Shown here piece after piece: positions 16,934-26,206 of a stretch of DNA of 58,359 nt (position 1 is its first letter; every line of letters starts with the position of its first letter). A model generated the notes under the pieces. The model worked only from the letters and a program-made list of their open reading frames with translations. It had not been told where the DNA came from and searched no databases. The DNA is from Bacteroidales bacterium UBA5762 (GTDB lineage Bacteria; Bacteroidota; Bacteroidia; Bacteroidales; TTA-H9), in assembly GCA_002418865.1 (NCBI GenBank), contig DIEY01000040.1:1-58359 (forward strand). Direction: 5' to 3'. The translations under genes and the position numbers were made by a program.

Positions 16934-18598
16934 CTATATTTTTTCACCTTTTAAGGGTAGGGTAAAATAAAATATTGAACCTTTCTCAACCACCGATTCT
17001 ACCCAAATACGGCCTCCCATCATTTCGACGAGGTTTTTCGATATGGCTAATCCTAGTCCAGCACCTTCATATCTTCTGCTTAATCCATCATCAGCTTGTC
17101 GAAAACGCTCGAATATAATTTTCTGTTTATCTTTTTCAATTCCTACGCCTGAATCTGCCACAAAAAAAGTAACCTCCTTTTCTTTTGCTTCATACCCATA
17201 CGAAATAAATCCTTGAAAAGTAAACTTAATAGCATTGATTACTAAATTTGTAATAATCTGCGATAATCTATATCCATCAACATACATTTTCAATTCATCT
17301 CGGGGATATACGCTGAGTTCAAGTTTTATGTGTTCTTTTTGCCTGAGTTTTAATTCATTTAAAAAATTATTGTAAAGATGATTTACAAGTTGCTTCACAT
17401 TTATCCATTCATAATTCAGTTCAAGCTGCCCTGATTCAATTTTTGAGATATCGATGATATCGTTGATGAGGGCAAGTAAAATTTGAGAATTTAGGTTTAC
17501 CAATTCATAATATTTATTTCTTTCTTCTTCAGAAGAATCAGGGTCATGCATCATTTCACTAAAGCCCATGATGGCATTCAAAGGTGTTCGAATTTCGTGG
17601 CTCATATTGGCCAAAAAAGCAGATTTCAGCCTATCTGATTCTTCGGCTTTTTCTTTAGCTATTTGTAACTCCCGCTTAGCTTGTTCTTTTTCTTGAAGTT
17701 CTCGGTTGAGTTCTACGGTTTTTTTAGCTATCTGTCTTTTAAGCTGAAAATTCCATACATAATAAAAACCTAATATGAAAGCTAAAATAAGTGTAATAGA
17801 AATTATTAAATACAGAATCTTGATTAAACGCTCCTTCGTTCTCCTCGTTTCGAAATATTTATCGACTATTTTATTATATACGCCGCTACGCTGTATATTG
17901 CTCAATCCTTTATTAAGATTATGAATAAGAAGAGTGTCGCCTTTTCTGGCAGCAAAACCATATTCTCGAGGAATGATTGTAATATGGGATGAACTTATAT
18001 TTTTTAATTCGAGGGTTTGAATAATATAATTTCCAACGTCTTCGGGAACGATGGCTATATCACCTTGACCTTCTGAAAGCATTGTCAAACATTCCGTTGC
18101 ATTAGGCATAAAAATAAATTCAATTGCTGAATTGATATTCCATAAGTACTCCATTAATACAATATGACGCATCAATAAAGCTTTACAGTGATGCGCATCT
18201 TTAATATCTCCAAGATTTTGAATTTTACTGTCTTTTCTAAAAAAGATACCATGAGAAATTATTTTATAGGGAGCCGAAAATTCATATAAAGTATCTCGGC
18301 CGGGATTCATATAAGCCCCGGCCAGCACATCAATTTGATGTGACATGAGCTTTTGATTGATGTCTTCCCATTCGCCTCCGATGAAAATAGGAGTCAAACC
18401 CATTTCCTTAGCCACAGCTTTGGTTATTTCGATGTCGAATCCAGCAGGGTTCCCATCTTTATCACGGTATTCGAAAGGAGGATAGTTTATATCATATCCA
18501 ACCCGTATAGATGATTGCCCAAAAGCCAATATAACTTCGTTGAATACAAGAAATAAAAAGATAAACCGATAAATACCGTAATTATGAAACATTCTCAA
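16934..18598 (-). CDS. Sensor histidine kinase with periplasmic solute-binding sensor domain
   Basis: This 554-residue protein has a signal segment (1-28), a family 3 solute-binding domain (about 30-250, with RVGYDINYPPFEYRDKDGNP and AGFDIEITKAVA), a membrane helix at 260-283, a coiled-coil linker (285-325) and a HisKA domain with the phospho-acceptor His334 in NMSHEIRTPLNA. A catalytic ATPase domain follows (NLVINAIKFT, DSGVGIEK, GLGLAISKNLVEMMGG). No receiver domain is attached and no response regulator gene is adjacent. Binding of an amino acid or similar small polar solute probably alters kinase activity. A -7 element lies at 18641-18648. wecB follows 15 bp downstream. Confidence 0.93.
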   Translation of the reverse strand: MRMFHNYGIYRFIFLFLVFNEVILAFGQSSIRVGYDINYPPFEYRDKDGNPAGFDIEITKAVAKEMGLTPIFIGGEWEDINQKLMSHQIDVLAGAYMNPGRDTLYEFSAPYKIISHGIFFRKDSKIQNLGDIKDAHHCKALLMRHIVLMEYLWNINSAIEFIFMPNATECLTMLSEGQGDIAIVPEDVGNYIIQTLELKNISSSHITIIPREYGFAARKGDTLLIHNLNKGLSNIQRSGVYNKIVDKYFETRRTKERLIKILYLIISITLILAFILGFYYVWNFQLKRQIAKKTVELNRELQEKEQAKRELQIAKEKAEESDRLKSAFLANMSHEIRTPLNAIMGFSEMMHDPDSSEEERNKYYELVNLNSQILLALINDIIDISKIESGQLELNYEWINVKQLVNHLYNNFLNELKLRQKEHIKLELSVYPRDELKMYVDGYRLSQIITNLVINAIKFTFQGFISYGYEAKEKEVTFFVADSGVGIEKDKQKIIFERFRQADDGLSRRYEGAGLGLAISKNLVEMMGGRIWVESVVEKGSIFYFTLPLKGEKI

Positions 18599-18640
18599 GT
18601 TGACTACGTAAGTCGAATATATGCTTTATTAACTAACGCT

Positions 18641-18648
18641 CAAAGATA
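18641..18648 (-). promoter_or_regulatory. -7 promoter element of the kinase-wecB unit
   Basis: TATCTTTG on the minus strand, 42 bases before the ATG at 18598; a close match to TAnnTTTG. Confidence 0.55.
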
Positions 18649-18692
18649 AATATCATTTTTAGTAGAAAAAAATTTTATATAAACTTATATAT

Positions 18693-19080
18693 TTTATGAA
18701 CTTTATAAACTTGAACTCCCTAAAAAAAGTCCTGGCTTTTTTATAGATATTCAAGACGGGCTTTTTGAATAATTATCTGAAAAAAGACTCCCGACCTAAA
18801 ACTTTTCACTAAAATGGCGTAATACGAGAAAATGAATTGATATTCAAAGGTCTATACCGCTCCGACAACGGCTCCTCCAATACATCCATACATGTTCTGC
18901 ATGGAGGATGATCCTGAAAGAGAGGCAGGGATGAAGTGATGAACAGCCTTTTGAGCAATGGAGGTACAATTAATTTACAATCAGTGCATTGGGACTTGTG
19001 AACCTATTCGATGCTGTCCCGACCGCTTCCAATTACTACTTTTTTCGCAAGAGAATTGCGTAATACAACAGGGGAAACGA
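18693..19080. repeat. Direct repeat copy A flanking the Fic gene
   Basis: About 388 bp here match 20804-21192 in the same orientation. Two outer parts are highly similar: about 18693-18920, including the block around CAAAGGTCTATACCGCTC, and about 18980-19080, including CTTTTTTCGCAAGAGAATTG. The middle 60-70 bp are much more diverged. GCGTAATAC occurs twice inside each copy. This repeat fills most of the 648-bp gap between the kinase and fic. No transposase is encoded. On the minus strand two frames stay open across the conserved block in both copies, but codon-position changes show no clear protein-coding bias. Confidence 0.85.
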
Positions 19081-19246
19081 AATGAATTTGTTAAAGCAGT
19101 ATAGGCAGCAAATTACACAAAATTAATTTAAGCCATTTATTACGAAAAAACAGGAAAAATTAGATTGTCGCTATGGTTTAAATATTACCTGACTGATTGT
19201 AAGATGGTTGAGTTTTTAAGAAATCTTATAATTTCAATAATTCCAT

Positions 19247-20365
19247 CTAAACCCTTACCAAACGCATCAGTGGCTCAAAAGAGTAGAGAGCTGCCCTGCG
19301 GCCAGATGACTCTTCTTTCTGAATTAGATATCCTGCATCCAGTAACTTTTTGATGATATTTCCGGCAGTAGCGGTAGGTATTCCCGTATTTTTAACAAAC
19401 TTATTGTTGCGAAAAACCGGATAGGTAAAAAGAAAATCCAAAATTTCCAGGTTCCATTTCGAAGCCAGTAGTGAGGCAAATTCCAGTTTCATTTCTTCAT
19501 ATAAATGATGAATCTCTTCGGCAATCTCTAAATTAGAAATGGCTTGGGCTTTTACAGCTTTCAGAAAAAAACGTATCCATTCATTCCAGTCGCCTGTTTT
19601 AGATACTTCTCGCATGGCTTCGATATACTCCTCTTTGTGCTGTTCAAAATAATCACTGATATAAAAATAGGGTCGTGATAATATCTTTTCTAACCATAAA
19701 TACAACGTAATGAGCATTCTGCCTATACGCCCGTTTCCATCCTGAAAAGGGTGCAGTGCCTCAAATTCCAAATGCAAAATGGCTGTTTTGATGAGTGGAG
19801 GCAGGATACTTTCATTTGCAAAACGAAATAGAGCATCAAGACTTTCCTGTAAATGTTCGGGGCTGATAGGTATAAATTCAATCTTGCGACGGGTTTTATC
19901 TGCCAGATAATTTTGAGTTGTTCTAAAAGAACCGGGCGACTTGCTTGCGCCCCTTCCCGCATAGAGTAGTTGCTGATGCATCTGTCGAATGAAATTTGCC
20001 GTTAGCTTGTAACCCAATTCCAATGATTGTTGTGCACTCTTTAAGGCTCTCTGATACAGTACAATTTCGATGACATCTGATCTTGCCTGCATACTGACTG
20101 TTCCATCATCATCGGCTTCGTATTGCAGAATCTCGTCCATCGTACTTATGGTACCTTCAATTCTGGAAGATAACAAAACTTCCCTGTTTCGTAAGGGAGC
20201 AAGCAATATTTCGTTATTATGTAGATTTTTCAACATCTGATCATAACGTGCCAGCCTGTCGGTTGCCTCCAGTAATTCATCTATAAAAAGAGCATAGTCG
20301 ATCTTTTCCGGAGGAAACTTGCCGTAATGATACGTAATGGCATTGCTCAAATCATAGTCCATCAT
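19247..20365 (-). CDS. Fic family protein (AMP-transferase type) with C-terminal winged helix
   Basis: This 372-residue protein is a class II Fic enzyme. Fic proteins usually transfer AMP from ATP to Ser, Thr or Tyr of target proteins. The N-terminal domain contains the inhibitory helix motif SSRIEG (Ser66, Glu70, Gly71), which blocks ATP in the resting state. The catalytic motif is HPFQDGNGRIGR (205-216), complete with His205 and both arginines. A helical C-terminal extension follows, then a winged-helix-like segment at about 305-372 (FVKNTGIPTATAGNIIKKLL). No separate antitoxin gene is seen. Direct repeats of about 390 bp lie on both sides and an operator-like palindrome covers the promoter. 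Second ATG at 20362. Confidence 0.93.
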   Translation of the reverse strand: MMDYDLSNAITYHYGKFPPEKIDYALFIDELLEATDRLARYDQMLKNLHNNEILLAPLRNREVLLSSRIEGTISTMDEILQYEADDDGTVSMQARSDVIEIVLYQRALKSAQQSLELGYKLTANFIRQMHQQLLYAGRGASKSPGSFRTTQNYLADKTRRKIEFIPISPEHLQESLDALFRFANESILPPLIKTAILHLEFEALHPFQDGNGRIGRMLITLYLWLEKILSRPYFYISDYFEQHKEEYIEAMREVSKTGDWNEWIRFFLKAVKAQAISNLEIAEEIHHLYEEMKLEFASLLASKWNLEILDFLFTYPVFRNNKFVKNTGIPTATAGNIIKKLLDAGYLIQKEESSGRRAALYSFEPLMRLVRV

Positions 20366-20388
20366 AAAAAATTTAGTAAAGATTTTTA

Positions 20389-20416
20389 ATTACAAAAATA
20401 AACAAAATTTTGTAAT
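20389..20416. promoter_or_regulatory. Palindromic operator candidate on the fic promoter
   Basis: ATTACAAAA (20389-20397) and TTTTGTAAT (20408-20416) form a perfect 9-bp palindrome with a 10-bp spacer. On the minus strand the -7 element TATTTTTG (complement of 20393-20400) lies inside it, so a protein bound here would block transcription of fic. The Fic protein has its own winged helix and could be the repressor. Confidence 0.6.
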
Positions 20417-20424
20417 CAAAACAA
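20393..20424 (-). promoter_or_regulatory. Promoter of fic
   Basis: TATTTTTG (complement of 20393-20400) fits the -7 consensus, with TTG (complement of 20422-20424) 21 bp upstream. The ATG at 20365 lies about 28 bases downstream. Confidence 0.5.
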
Positions 20425-20557
20425 GTTCATCCCATAAAATTCAAAAATATGAGGAGCTAATTAGCTTGTCTGCAAAATCTGTCATCAACGTAATTTGATT
20501 ACAGGATTTCCTTTTATTATGTAATCTATTGCCATAGAAAATAAAAATTGTAATCAA
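20411..20557. promoter_or_regulatory. Four TGTAATCAA boxes upstream of fic
   Basis: The 9-mer TGTAATCAA occurs at 20411-20419 and 20549-20557, as its complement at 20495-20503, and as TGTAATCTA at 20520-20528. The first shares bases with the promoter palindrome. The cluster looks like a set of binding sites for one regulator. Confidence 0.5.
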
Positions 20558-20619
20558 CTCTTTGAAGCTTTACAAAGATGATTTCGTCTCAATTTTAACG
20601 CTTTAAGAGGGTGGTGGAT

Positions 20620-20803
20620 TTGGTATTTCGATAATTTAATGATTGAATGATATAAGGATGGAGATTAGCATCTGAAAACCCGAGACTTGAGAATGGTAAT
20701 TTGATGATTTAATGATGGAATAGCTAATAGGTGAAGGTTGAAAGTAATTAAGTAGAAAGTAAAAAGCGGAAAATGAGGAGTATTTGCTTTCAAACTACCG
20801 AAC
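20620..20803. repeat. Degenerate low-complexity repeat between fic and repeat copy B
   Basis: Imperfect short repeats such as ATGATTGAATGAT, GATGATTTAATGATGG and AAGTAGAAAGTAAAAAG resemble the heptamer arrays of the right part of the window in decayed form. No gene is seen here. Confidence 0.5.
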
Positions 20804-21192
20804 TTTATGAACTTTATAAATTTGAACTCTCTCAGAAAAGTCCTGGCTTTTTTTATAGATATTCAAGACGTGCTTTTTGAATAATTATCTAAAAAAAGAC
20901 TCACGGCCTAAAACTTTTCGCTAAAAGGGCGTAATACGAGAAAATGAATTGATATTCAAAGGTCTATACCGCTCCGACAACGGCTCCTCCAATACATCCA
21001 TACATGTTCTGCATGGAGGATGATCCTGAAAGTGTAACAGTGACGAAGCTATGAATAACTCTTCGAACCATGCGGGTATAATTTGCTTGTAAGCTGTGCA
21101 TTGGGACATGTGAACCTAATCAATGCTGTTCCAACCGCTTCCATTTACTACTTTTTTCGCAAGAGAATTGCGTAATACAACAGGGGAAACGA
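20804..21192. repeat. Direct repeat copy B flanking the Fic gene
   Basis: Second copy of the repeat at 18693-19080, same orientation, about 2.1 kb away with fic between them. The two ends are well conserved and the middle is diverged. A minus-strand frame of 62 codons (21109-20921) crosses it, but the frame starts inside the repeat and has no recognisable domain, so it is not called as a gene. Confidence 0.85.
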
Positions 21193-21372
21193 GGTGTATT
21201 TATTCAAGCCGTGCATCTACCATATATTCTGAGGCCAAATCTTCAACTTCAATGTAAGCTCAAAACAGTAATGCATGGACAGTAAGTTGATAATCAGCAA
21301 TAAAAGTTGATATTGAAATCACTTTAATGAACAAATTTTCAATCGTCTCTCATCCGAATTATTTCAATATTC

Positions 21373-21516
21373 TTAAATTGATTCATCATCATTCTCTACA
21401 TAACTATCAGGTTCGTCGTGCTTCTTAGCAGTGAGTATTTTGATAAAAAAATATACTGTAAAACAAGTTACTATTGCCCAAGTAGATATCATGAGAACTA
21501 AAGCCGAGGTATTCAT
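21373..21516 (-). CDS. Small subunit of NSS-family transporter, MetS-like
   Basis: This 47-residue protein starts MNTSALVLMISTWAIVTCF, has one membrane helix (about residues 5-27), then a basic and an acidic tail (TAKKHDEPDS and further acidic residues). It begins 5 bp after the stop of the large transporter gene. Its size, single helix and position are those of the MetS small subunit that accompanies MetP-type sodium/amino-acid transporters. It is easily missed because it is so short. The pair almost certainly forms one operon. Confidence 0.9.
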   Translation of the reverse strand: MNTSALVLMISTWAIVTCFTVYFFIKILTAKKHDEPDSYVENDDESI

Positions 21517-21521
21517 AAGAA

Positions 21522-23366
21522 TTAAATTTTATGATATTTTTTACGATTTCGATAAGCCAGATGTACCAAGATACTAAGTCCAATAAACAATGTTAAAAGA
21601 ATAAATCGGGCAATTTTAATATATAAAATACGGTTAATTACTCTGCCTTGCAGAATAGGTTGCCCAGCTTTCACAACATCACCCAGTTGAACGAGTATTT
21701 TTTGATGTTCCTTAAAGACGTAATTTTTCCCATATTCAGCGGTTTTTTCTTCGGGAGTAATCCGAATATAATTTTTCCCTCTCAAGGAATAAATAGAATC
21801 CACAATTCCAGAATTTTCGGAATAGAATACATCGGCCACATTTTGCTTATTGTAAAGAATGCCTTTATAAGTAATTTGCCCAAGAATGCTTTCGGGATGA
21901 AGTTCCCAACCTTTAAAGCTCAAGGATGACCAGTCGTCTTTAGCCGGACGAATAAGAGATGTAACGAAAACTATAATAAGAAGTATGGGTGTAACATATT
22001 TCAGAATATAGCGGAAAATACCAGGAAGTTTCATGTCGGCCCCCTTTAGAAATTCTTTCCATCCTTTATCGGCCCCAAAAAACCATGAAAACAGAATAGA
22101 CTCAAACATGGCAAAGATGAACAGAGCAACCGTGCCAGCCCAATAGTCGAATTCATCGAAAACACCTTGTTGAAAAAATAACACAACCGGCAACCCTAAG
22201 GATAGTGTAACTAAAGCAAAAGTGAGTGCTGCTTTCTTATTGCTGAATTTGAATTCATCTTTCAGAAATCCCACTATGGGTGTCCCCATTGCCAATGAAG
22301 AAGTAATACCGGCAAAAAAGAGTAACCCAAAAAAAGCCACCCCAGCTATGACGGAAAGAATACTTCCCCATTGTTCGAAAAGAAAGGGCATGGTACGAAA
22401 AGCCAAACCCAAACCTCCTAAACCCACGAGATCGACAACTTTGTCAACTCCCAAGTATCCAATTGAAATTGGAATAATAACCGAGCTACCTAAAACAATT
22501 TCGACAAATTCGTTCATAAATCCTGCCGACATGGCATTTACTGCAATATCGTCTCTTTCTCTCAAATAGGAAGCATAACATTGTATTGAACCCATACCTA
22601 CCGAAAGTGTAAAAAAGATTTGTCCAGCAGCAGCCAGCCATACTTTTGGATTCGTTAATGAATCAAACTGTGGCGTCCACAAAAAAGAAAGCCCCACCAT
22701 TCCATCATAAACCGCATTTTCACTTCCAGCTTTTAAAGTGATAGCCTTGATGGCCAAAAAAATTCCAAATACAATAAGCAGAGGCACACCAATCTTAGAA
22801 GCTTTTTCTACCCCTCCAGCTAAACCTCGACTCAATATCCAGGAATTGAGCGCTAAACATAATACATAGAATACTAAGGCTTCATAGGGAATACCAGTCG
22901 TTGAGTGTGCCACATCCGTATATCCATCAAAAAAATCTGCTACTTGGAACCTGCTCAGTTGATCAAATGTACCAATAATAGTGTGGAAAATATACGATAT
23001 AGTCCAACTTTCAATATAACAATAATAAGCTGCAATGGCCAAATTGCTGAATAGACCAAAAACCCCAACATATTTCCAAATCGCCTTATTACTCATACTA
23101 TGAAGAATAAAAGGGGTGGAATGATGTCCGAATTTTCCACCATACCTTCCCACTGACCACTCTATCATCAATAAGGGAAATCCTAATAATACAAGACAAA
23201 CCAAATAGGGTATGATAAATGCTCCTCCACCATTTTGAACTGCTTGTACAGGAAAACGCAAAAAATTTCCAAACCCAACCGCATTCCCTGCCATGGCTAA
23301 AACAAGTCCTATCCTCGAACCCCAATGGTCTCCTTTGATATCGGCAGTCTTAAATTTCCCCCCCAT
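21522..23366 (-). CDS. Sodium:neurotransmitter symporter (NSS) family transporter, MetP-like
   Basis: This 614-residue inner-membrane protein is a LeuT-fold sodium-coupled carrier, probably for amino acids. The start HWGSRIGLVLAMAGNAVGFG and NFLRFPVQAVQNGGGAF form helix 1 with its unwound sodium/substrate site, and FFTLSVGMGSIQCYASYLRE is helix 6. About 11-12 helices are visible. An unusual feature is a roughly 105-residue soluble insert before the last helix (about 475-581); its end, KILVQLGDVVKAGQPILQG, looks like a biotinyl/lipoyl-like hinge fold. The small MetS-like subunit follows 5 bp downstream. Methionine or alanine is a plausible substrate, but the sequence does not decide this. Confidence 0.93.
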   Translation of the reverse strand: MGGKFKTADIKGDHWGSRIGLVLAMAGNAVGFGNFLRFPVQAVQNGGGAFIIPYLVCLVLLGFPLLMIEWSVGRYGGKFGHHSTPFILHSMSNKAIWKYVGVFGLFSNLAIAAYYCYIESWTISYIFHTIIGTFDQLSRFQVADFFDGYTDVAHSTTGIPYEALVFYVLCLALNSWILSRGLAGGVEKASKIGVPLLIVFGIFLAIKAITLKAGSENAVYDGMVGLSFLWTPQFDSLTNPKVWLAAAGQIFFTLSVGMGSIQCYASYLRERDDIAVNAMSAGFMNEFVEIVLGSSVIIPISIGYLGVDKVVDLVGLGGLGLAFRTMPFLFEQWGSILSVIAGVAFFGLLFFAGITSSLAMGTPIVGFLKDEFKFSNKKAALTFALVTLSLGLPVVLFFQQGVFDEFDYWAGTVALFIFAMFESILFSWFFGADKGWKEFLKGADMKLPGIFRYILKYVTPILLIIVFVTSLIRPAKDDWSSLSFKGWELHPESILGQITYKGILYNKQNVADVFYSENSGIVDSIYSLRGKNYIRITPEEKTAEYGKNYVFKEHQKILVQLGDVVKAGQPILQGRVINRILYIKIARFILLTLFIGLSILVHLAYRNRKKYHKI

Positions 23367-23818
23367 CCTTTAAGATTTTAAGTTATTGATATAAAAACAT
23401 TTACTTATAAAACCTGCTCCTTTGCTTTTGTAAACCAGATTTTCTTAATAGGCATATTTTGAGGGCTCTAAAATATAAAATATTCGAAAAACAATAATAA
23501 TGAAAGAAAAATCTCATTTGGCCAAAATATGCTTGGAAGTAAGTTTAATTCTTAAGATTTCATCAAAGAATAAATAAATTCATTAGAAATATGCCAAACA
23601 TTGGGGGCCGAGTAGCCCTTCGGGCTACTCGGCCCCACATATCTCACATGACCAAATGAATGAGCCTTCAATTGAAATAGCCTGTAAATGAGATTTTTAA
23701 AAGCCAAAAAACTAATACGCCGCTAACCTACATTAATAATTAGTGGTTTAATTTACACGGAACAGCTGCCACCTGGAAGAAAAATTCAGCATCATTTAAT
23801 AATAAATGAATCAGCATA
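23367..23818. other. Intergenic region with one strong hairpin
   Basis: The 452-bp gap between the NSS transporter start and the GH31 stop holds the hairpin at 23604-23636 and otherwise AT-rich DNA without a convincing frame. I found no clear -7 box for the transporter. Confidence 0.5.
23604..23636. terminator. 15-bp perfect hairpin downstream of GH31
   Basis: GGGGCCGAGTAGCCC (23604-23618) pairs perfectly with 23622-23636 around a TTC loop. It lies about 180 bp past the GH31 stop. There is no T run on either side, so it may be a Rho-type or processing hairpin rather than a classical intrinsic terminator. Confidence 0.5.
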
Positions 23819-26206
23819 TTACCAGCTAATATCCAAAGAAAAGCTCCTCCCCTCCCAATCAAAGGTAAATTGGTAAAGAAATGGCGAAATGCGTAAAATT
23901 TCTATCTCCTCCTTTTTCTCTTCTTGTTTAAAAGATAACGGCATAGACGTATCAGTATGTATCATCATTTTGATGTATCGTTTCTGAGGTTTTTTATCAA
24001 ATCCATGATTTTCTGATACTAACCGAATGGCCAAGGCATGTTTTTTTTCATTGGACAAAAGATGAATGAGTTCGAAATGAGAACTATCGATAGAAAGAGC
24101 ATCCTTTCCATCGTCTACAAAAAGAGTAAAATTTTCCTGATGTGGTTGATGAGCCAGAAAATAATGAATGATTAAAGTATCGGTAGCATATTCATCGGTG
24201 TTTTGTATGGGATGAATCATGGGAATAAAGCTTCCTCCTCGGGCAAAAAGAGGTAACTCTTGGATATGATTTTGAATCTTTATTTTTCGAGCACCCTTAT
24301 AAACTTCTCCTGTCCACCAATTATACCATTTACCTTTGGGAAGCCAAAGTGTATGTTTTTGTTCATTTTTTTCAACAACAGGCGAAACCAATAACGAAGG
24401 TCCCCAGAAATAACTCCAAGTTTGTAAGTCATTTTCAGGTTGTTTTTGTTGATAAAAAACAGGGCGAGCCATAGGAATTCCTTGAGTTGAATTTTGGTAA
24501 GCCAGCGAATAGTTGTATGGCAAAAAAGAATAGCGCAAACGAATGAAATCTTTTACGATTTTTTGTGTTTCGGGGCTAAAAAATATGGGTTCGGAAGGTA
24601 TCCCCGAACCATGGGGTCTTAAAACAGGTGAAAACGTACTCATCTGCATCCATCGGATATAGAGTTCTTCGTCTTTCACGCCTTGAGCAAATCCTCCGGC
24701 ATCTGAATGAACATAAGCCACACCGCACATACTCATATTCAACAATATGGGTATTTGGGCCTTCAATCCGGCCCAACTACGCCCTACATCGCCCGTCCAA
24801 GGCAGTACACCAAATCGCTGTGAACCGGCAAAACCCGAACGGTTTAAATTAAATAAACGTTCATGTGGATAATACTTTCGATAATAATCATACAACATTT
24901 TGTCCCACAGATGCCCATAAGCATTGTGCAACAATTCAGAAGTTCCTCCATGATAAATTATTCCATCGGGATGATACTCCGGTTCGGCAAGATCGACCCA
25001 CCAACCGGCTACTCCTTGTTTTTTGAGGGTATCATATTTCTTCCACATCCATTCACGGGCCTTGGGTGAAGTAATATCAATAATGCCACCTTCTCCAAAA
25101 TAAAATTTGTCCAAAATAAAAGTTCTTCCTTCTTTATTTTTTCCGAGAATTCCGAGTCGATCAGCTTCTTCGAAAGTATGTGAACCTTTTACAATATAAG
25201 GTTCAGTAATTAATACCGTCTTTACGCCCATTTCACGAAACGAATTCATCATCTGAACGGGATTAGGCCAATTGGGTCTGTACCAATCGAGATTGCCAAG
25301 AGTGTGAAATAAGGAATCGCCAAACCAAAACAAATCGAGAATGATGGCATCGAGAGGATAACCATTTTGTATGGTGGCTCTAACGATGCTGTCGGTCTGA
25401 GTTTGAGTGCGATAAGCCATTCGGCTCATAAGGTGACCGAAGGCCCAGAGAGGAGGCAAAGGCTGTCGACCCGTGAGCAGGCTAAAGTTTTGGGTGATTT
25501 CCTGTATATTTTCACCTACTACCACATAAAAAGCCATCCTCCCTCCTCTGCTACCAAATCTTAGAATATTAGTATGAGTCTTACCTATATCGGCAAAGCC
25601 TTTTGCCGTATTATCGAAAAAAATGGCATAACCCGATCCCGTAATCAACAACGGAACACTGTAATTAAGCTGATCGGCCTCAAAACCATAACCATACCAA
25701 GGCTTGTTTTCTAATTTCAATATTCGGCCTTTCATATTCAAGGGAAGAGCTCGCATGCCTCCACCTGTAATAAATTCTTCATCCTCAATATCGAAACAAA
25801 AACCCCGATTCGAATCCTGAGAACTGAAATAACCTGAAAAAATTCCTGCTGGTCTGCCTCGATATGTAAAAACCATTCCGAAGGGTTGCTGACGAATCAT
25901 CATTCTCCAATCTTCATTCACAAATTCTCTGTCCTTGACAATTCTCCATGACATATTTCGATCAGGAAGAACAACGCTTACCGAAGTATCTACCATAGGA
26001 CATTCTTTACACTGAAAACTTACTTCCAAAATCCTGTCATTTTTTAGGACACATCGATATACGCCTTCCGTAGTAAGAATAAAAAGTTGATGACCATTAC
26101 TATTCGATGATAAATATCTTTCCGCGTTCTGCCCAACAACATTAATATGGCATAATAATAAAACCAACTGACTGATACAGTTAAATATACAAAAAACCTG
26201 TTTCAT
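23819..26206 (-). CDS. Glycoside hydrolase family 31 (alpha-glucosidase type)
   Basis: This 795-residue enzyme has a signal peptide (about 1-26), an N-terminal beta-sandwich, and a GH31 catalytic barrel. The likely nucleophile is Asp405 in GWWVDLAEPEYHPD and the acid/base Asp473 in PWTGDVGRSWAG. Other family segments are DAIILDLFWFGDS, LFNLNRSGFAGSQRFG and MARPVFYQQ. GH31 enzymes hydrolyse alpha-glucosides, alpha-xylosides or alpha-galactosides; the DLAEPE variant of the nucleophile motif does not settle which. The export signal places it in the periplasm or outside. A link to malQ and the sugar transporter at 43-46 kb is plausible but they are 17 kb apart. Confidence 0.94.
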   Translation of the reverse strand: MKQVFCIFNCISQLVLLLCHINVVGQNAERYLSSNSNGHQLFILTTEGVYRCVLKNDRILEVSFQCKECPMVDTSVSVVLPDRNMSWRIVKDREFVNEDWRMMIRQQPFGMVFTYRGRPAGIFSGYFSSQDSNRGFCFDIEDEEFITGGGMRALPLNMKGRILKLENKPWYGYGFEADQLNYSVPLLITGSGYAIFFDNTAKGFADIGKTHTNILRFGSRGGRMAFYVVVGENIQEITQNFSLLTGRQPLPPLWAFGHLMSRMAYRTQTQTDSIVRATIQNGYPLDAIILDLFWFGDSLFHTLGNLDWYRPNWPNPVQMMNSFREMGVKTVLITEPYIVKGSHTFEEADRLGILGKNKEGRTFILDKFYFGEGGIIDITSPKAREWMWKKYDTLKKQGVAGWWVDLAEPEYHPDGIIYHGGTSELLHNAYGHLWDKMLYDYYRKYYPHERLFNLNRSGFAGSQRFGVLPWTGDVGRSWAGLKAQIPILLNMSMCGVAYVHSDAGGFAQGVKDEELYIRWMQMSTFSPVLRPHGSGIPSEPIFFSPETQKIVKDFIRLRYSFLPYNYSLAYQNSTQGIPMARPVFYQQKQPENDLQTWSYFWGPSLLVSPVVEKNEQKHTLWLPKGKWYNWWTGEVYKGARKIKIQNHIQELPLFARGGSFIPMIHPIQNTDEYATDTLIIHYFLAHQPHQENFTLFVDDGKDALSIDSSHFELIHLLSNEKKHALAIRLVSENHGFDKKPQKRYIKMMIHTDTSMPLSFKQEEKKEEIEILRISPFLYQFTFDWEGRSFSLDISW

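Noticed and set aside
20921..21109. A 62-residue minus-strand protein or bacteriocin-like peptide in repeat copy B
   Set aside because: Substitutions between the two copies are not concentrated at third codon positions, and there are no export or modification genes nearby.
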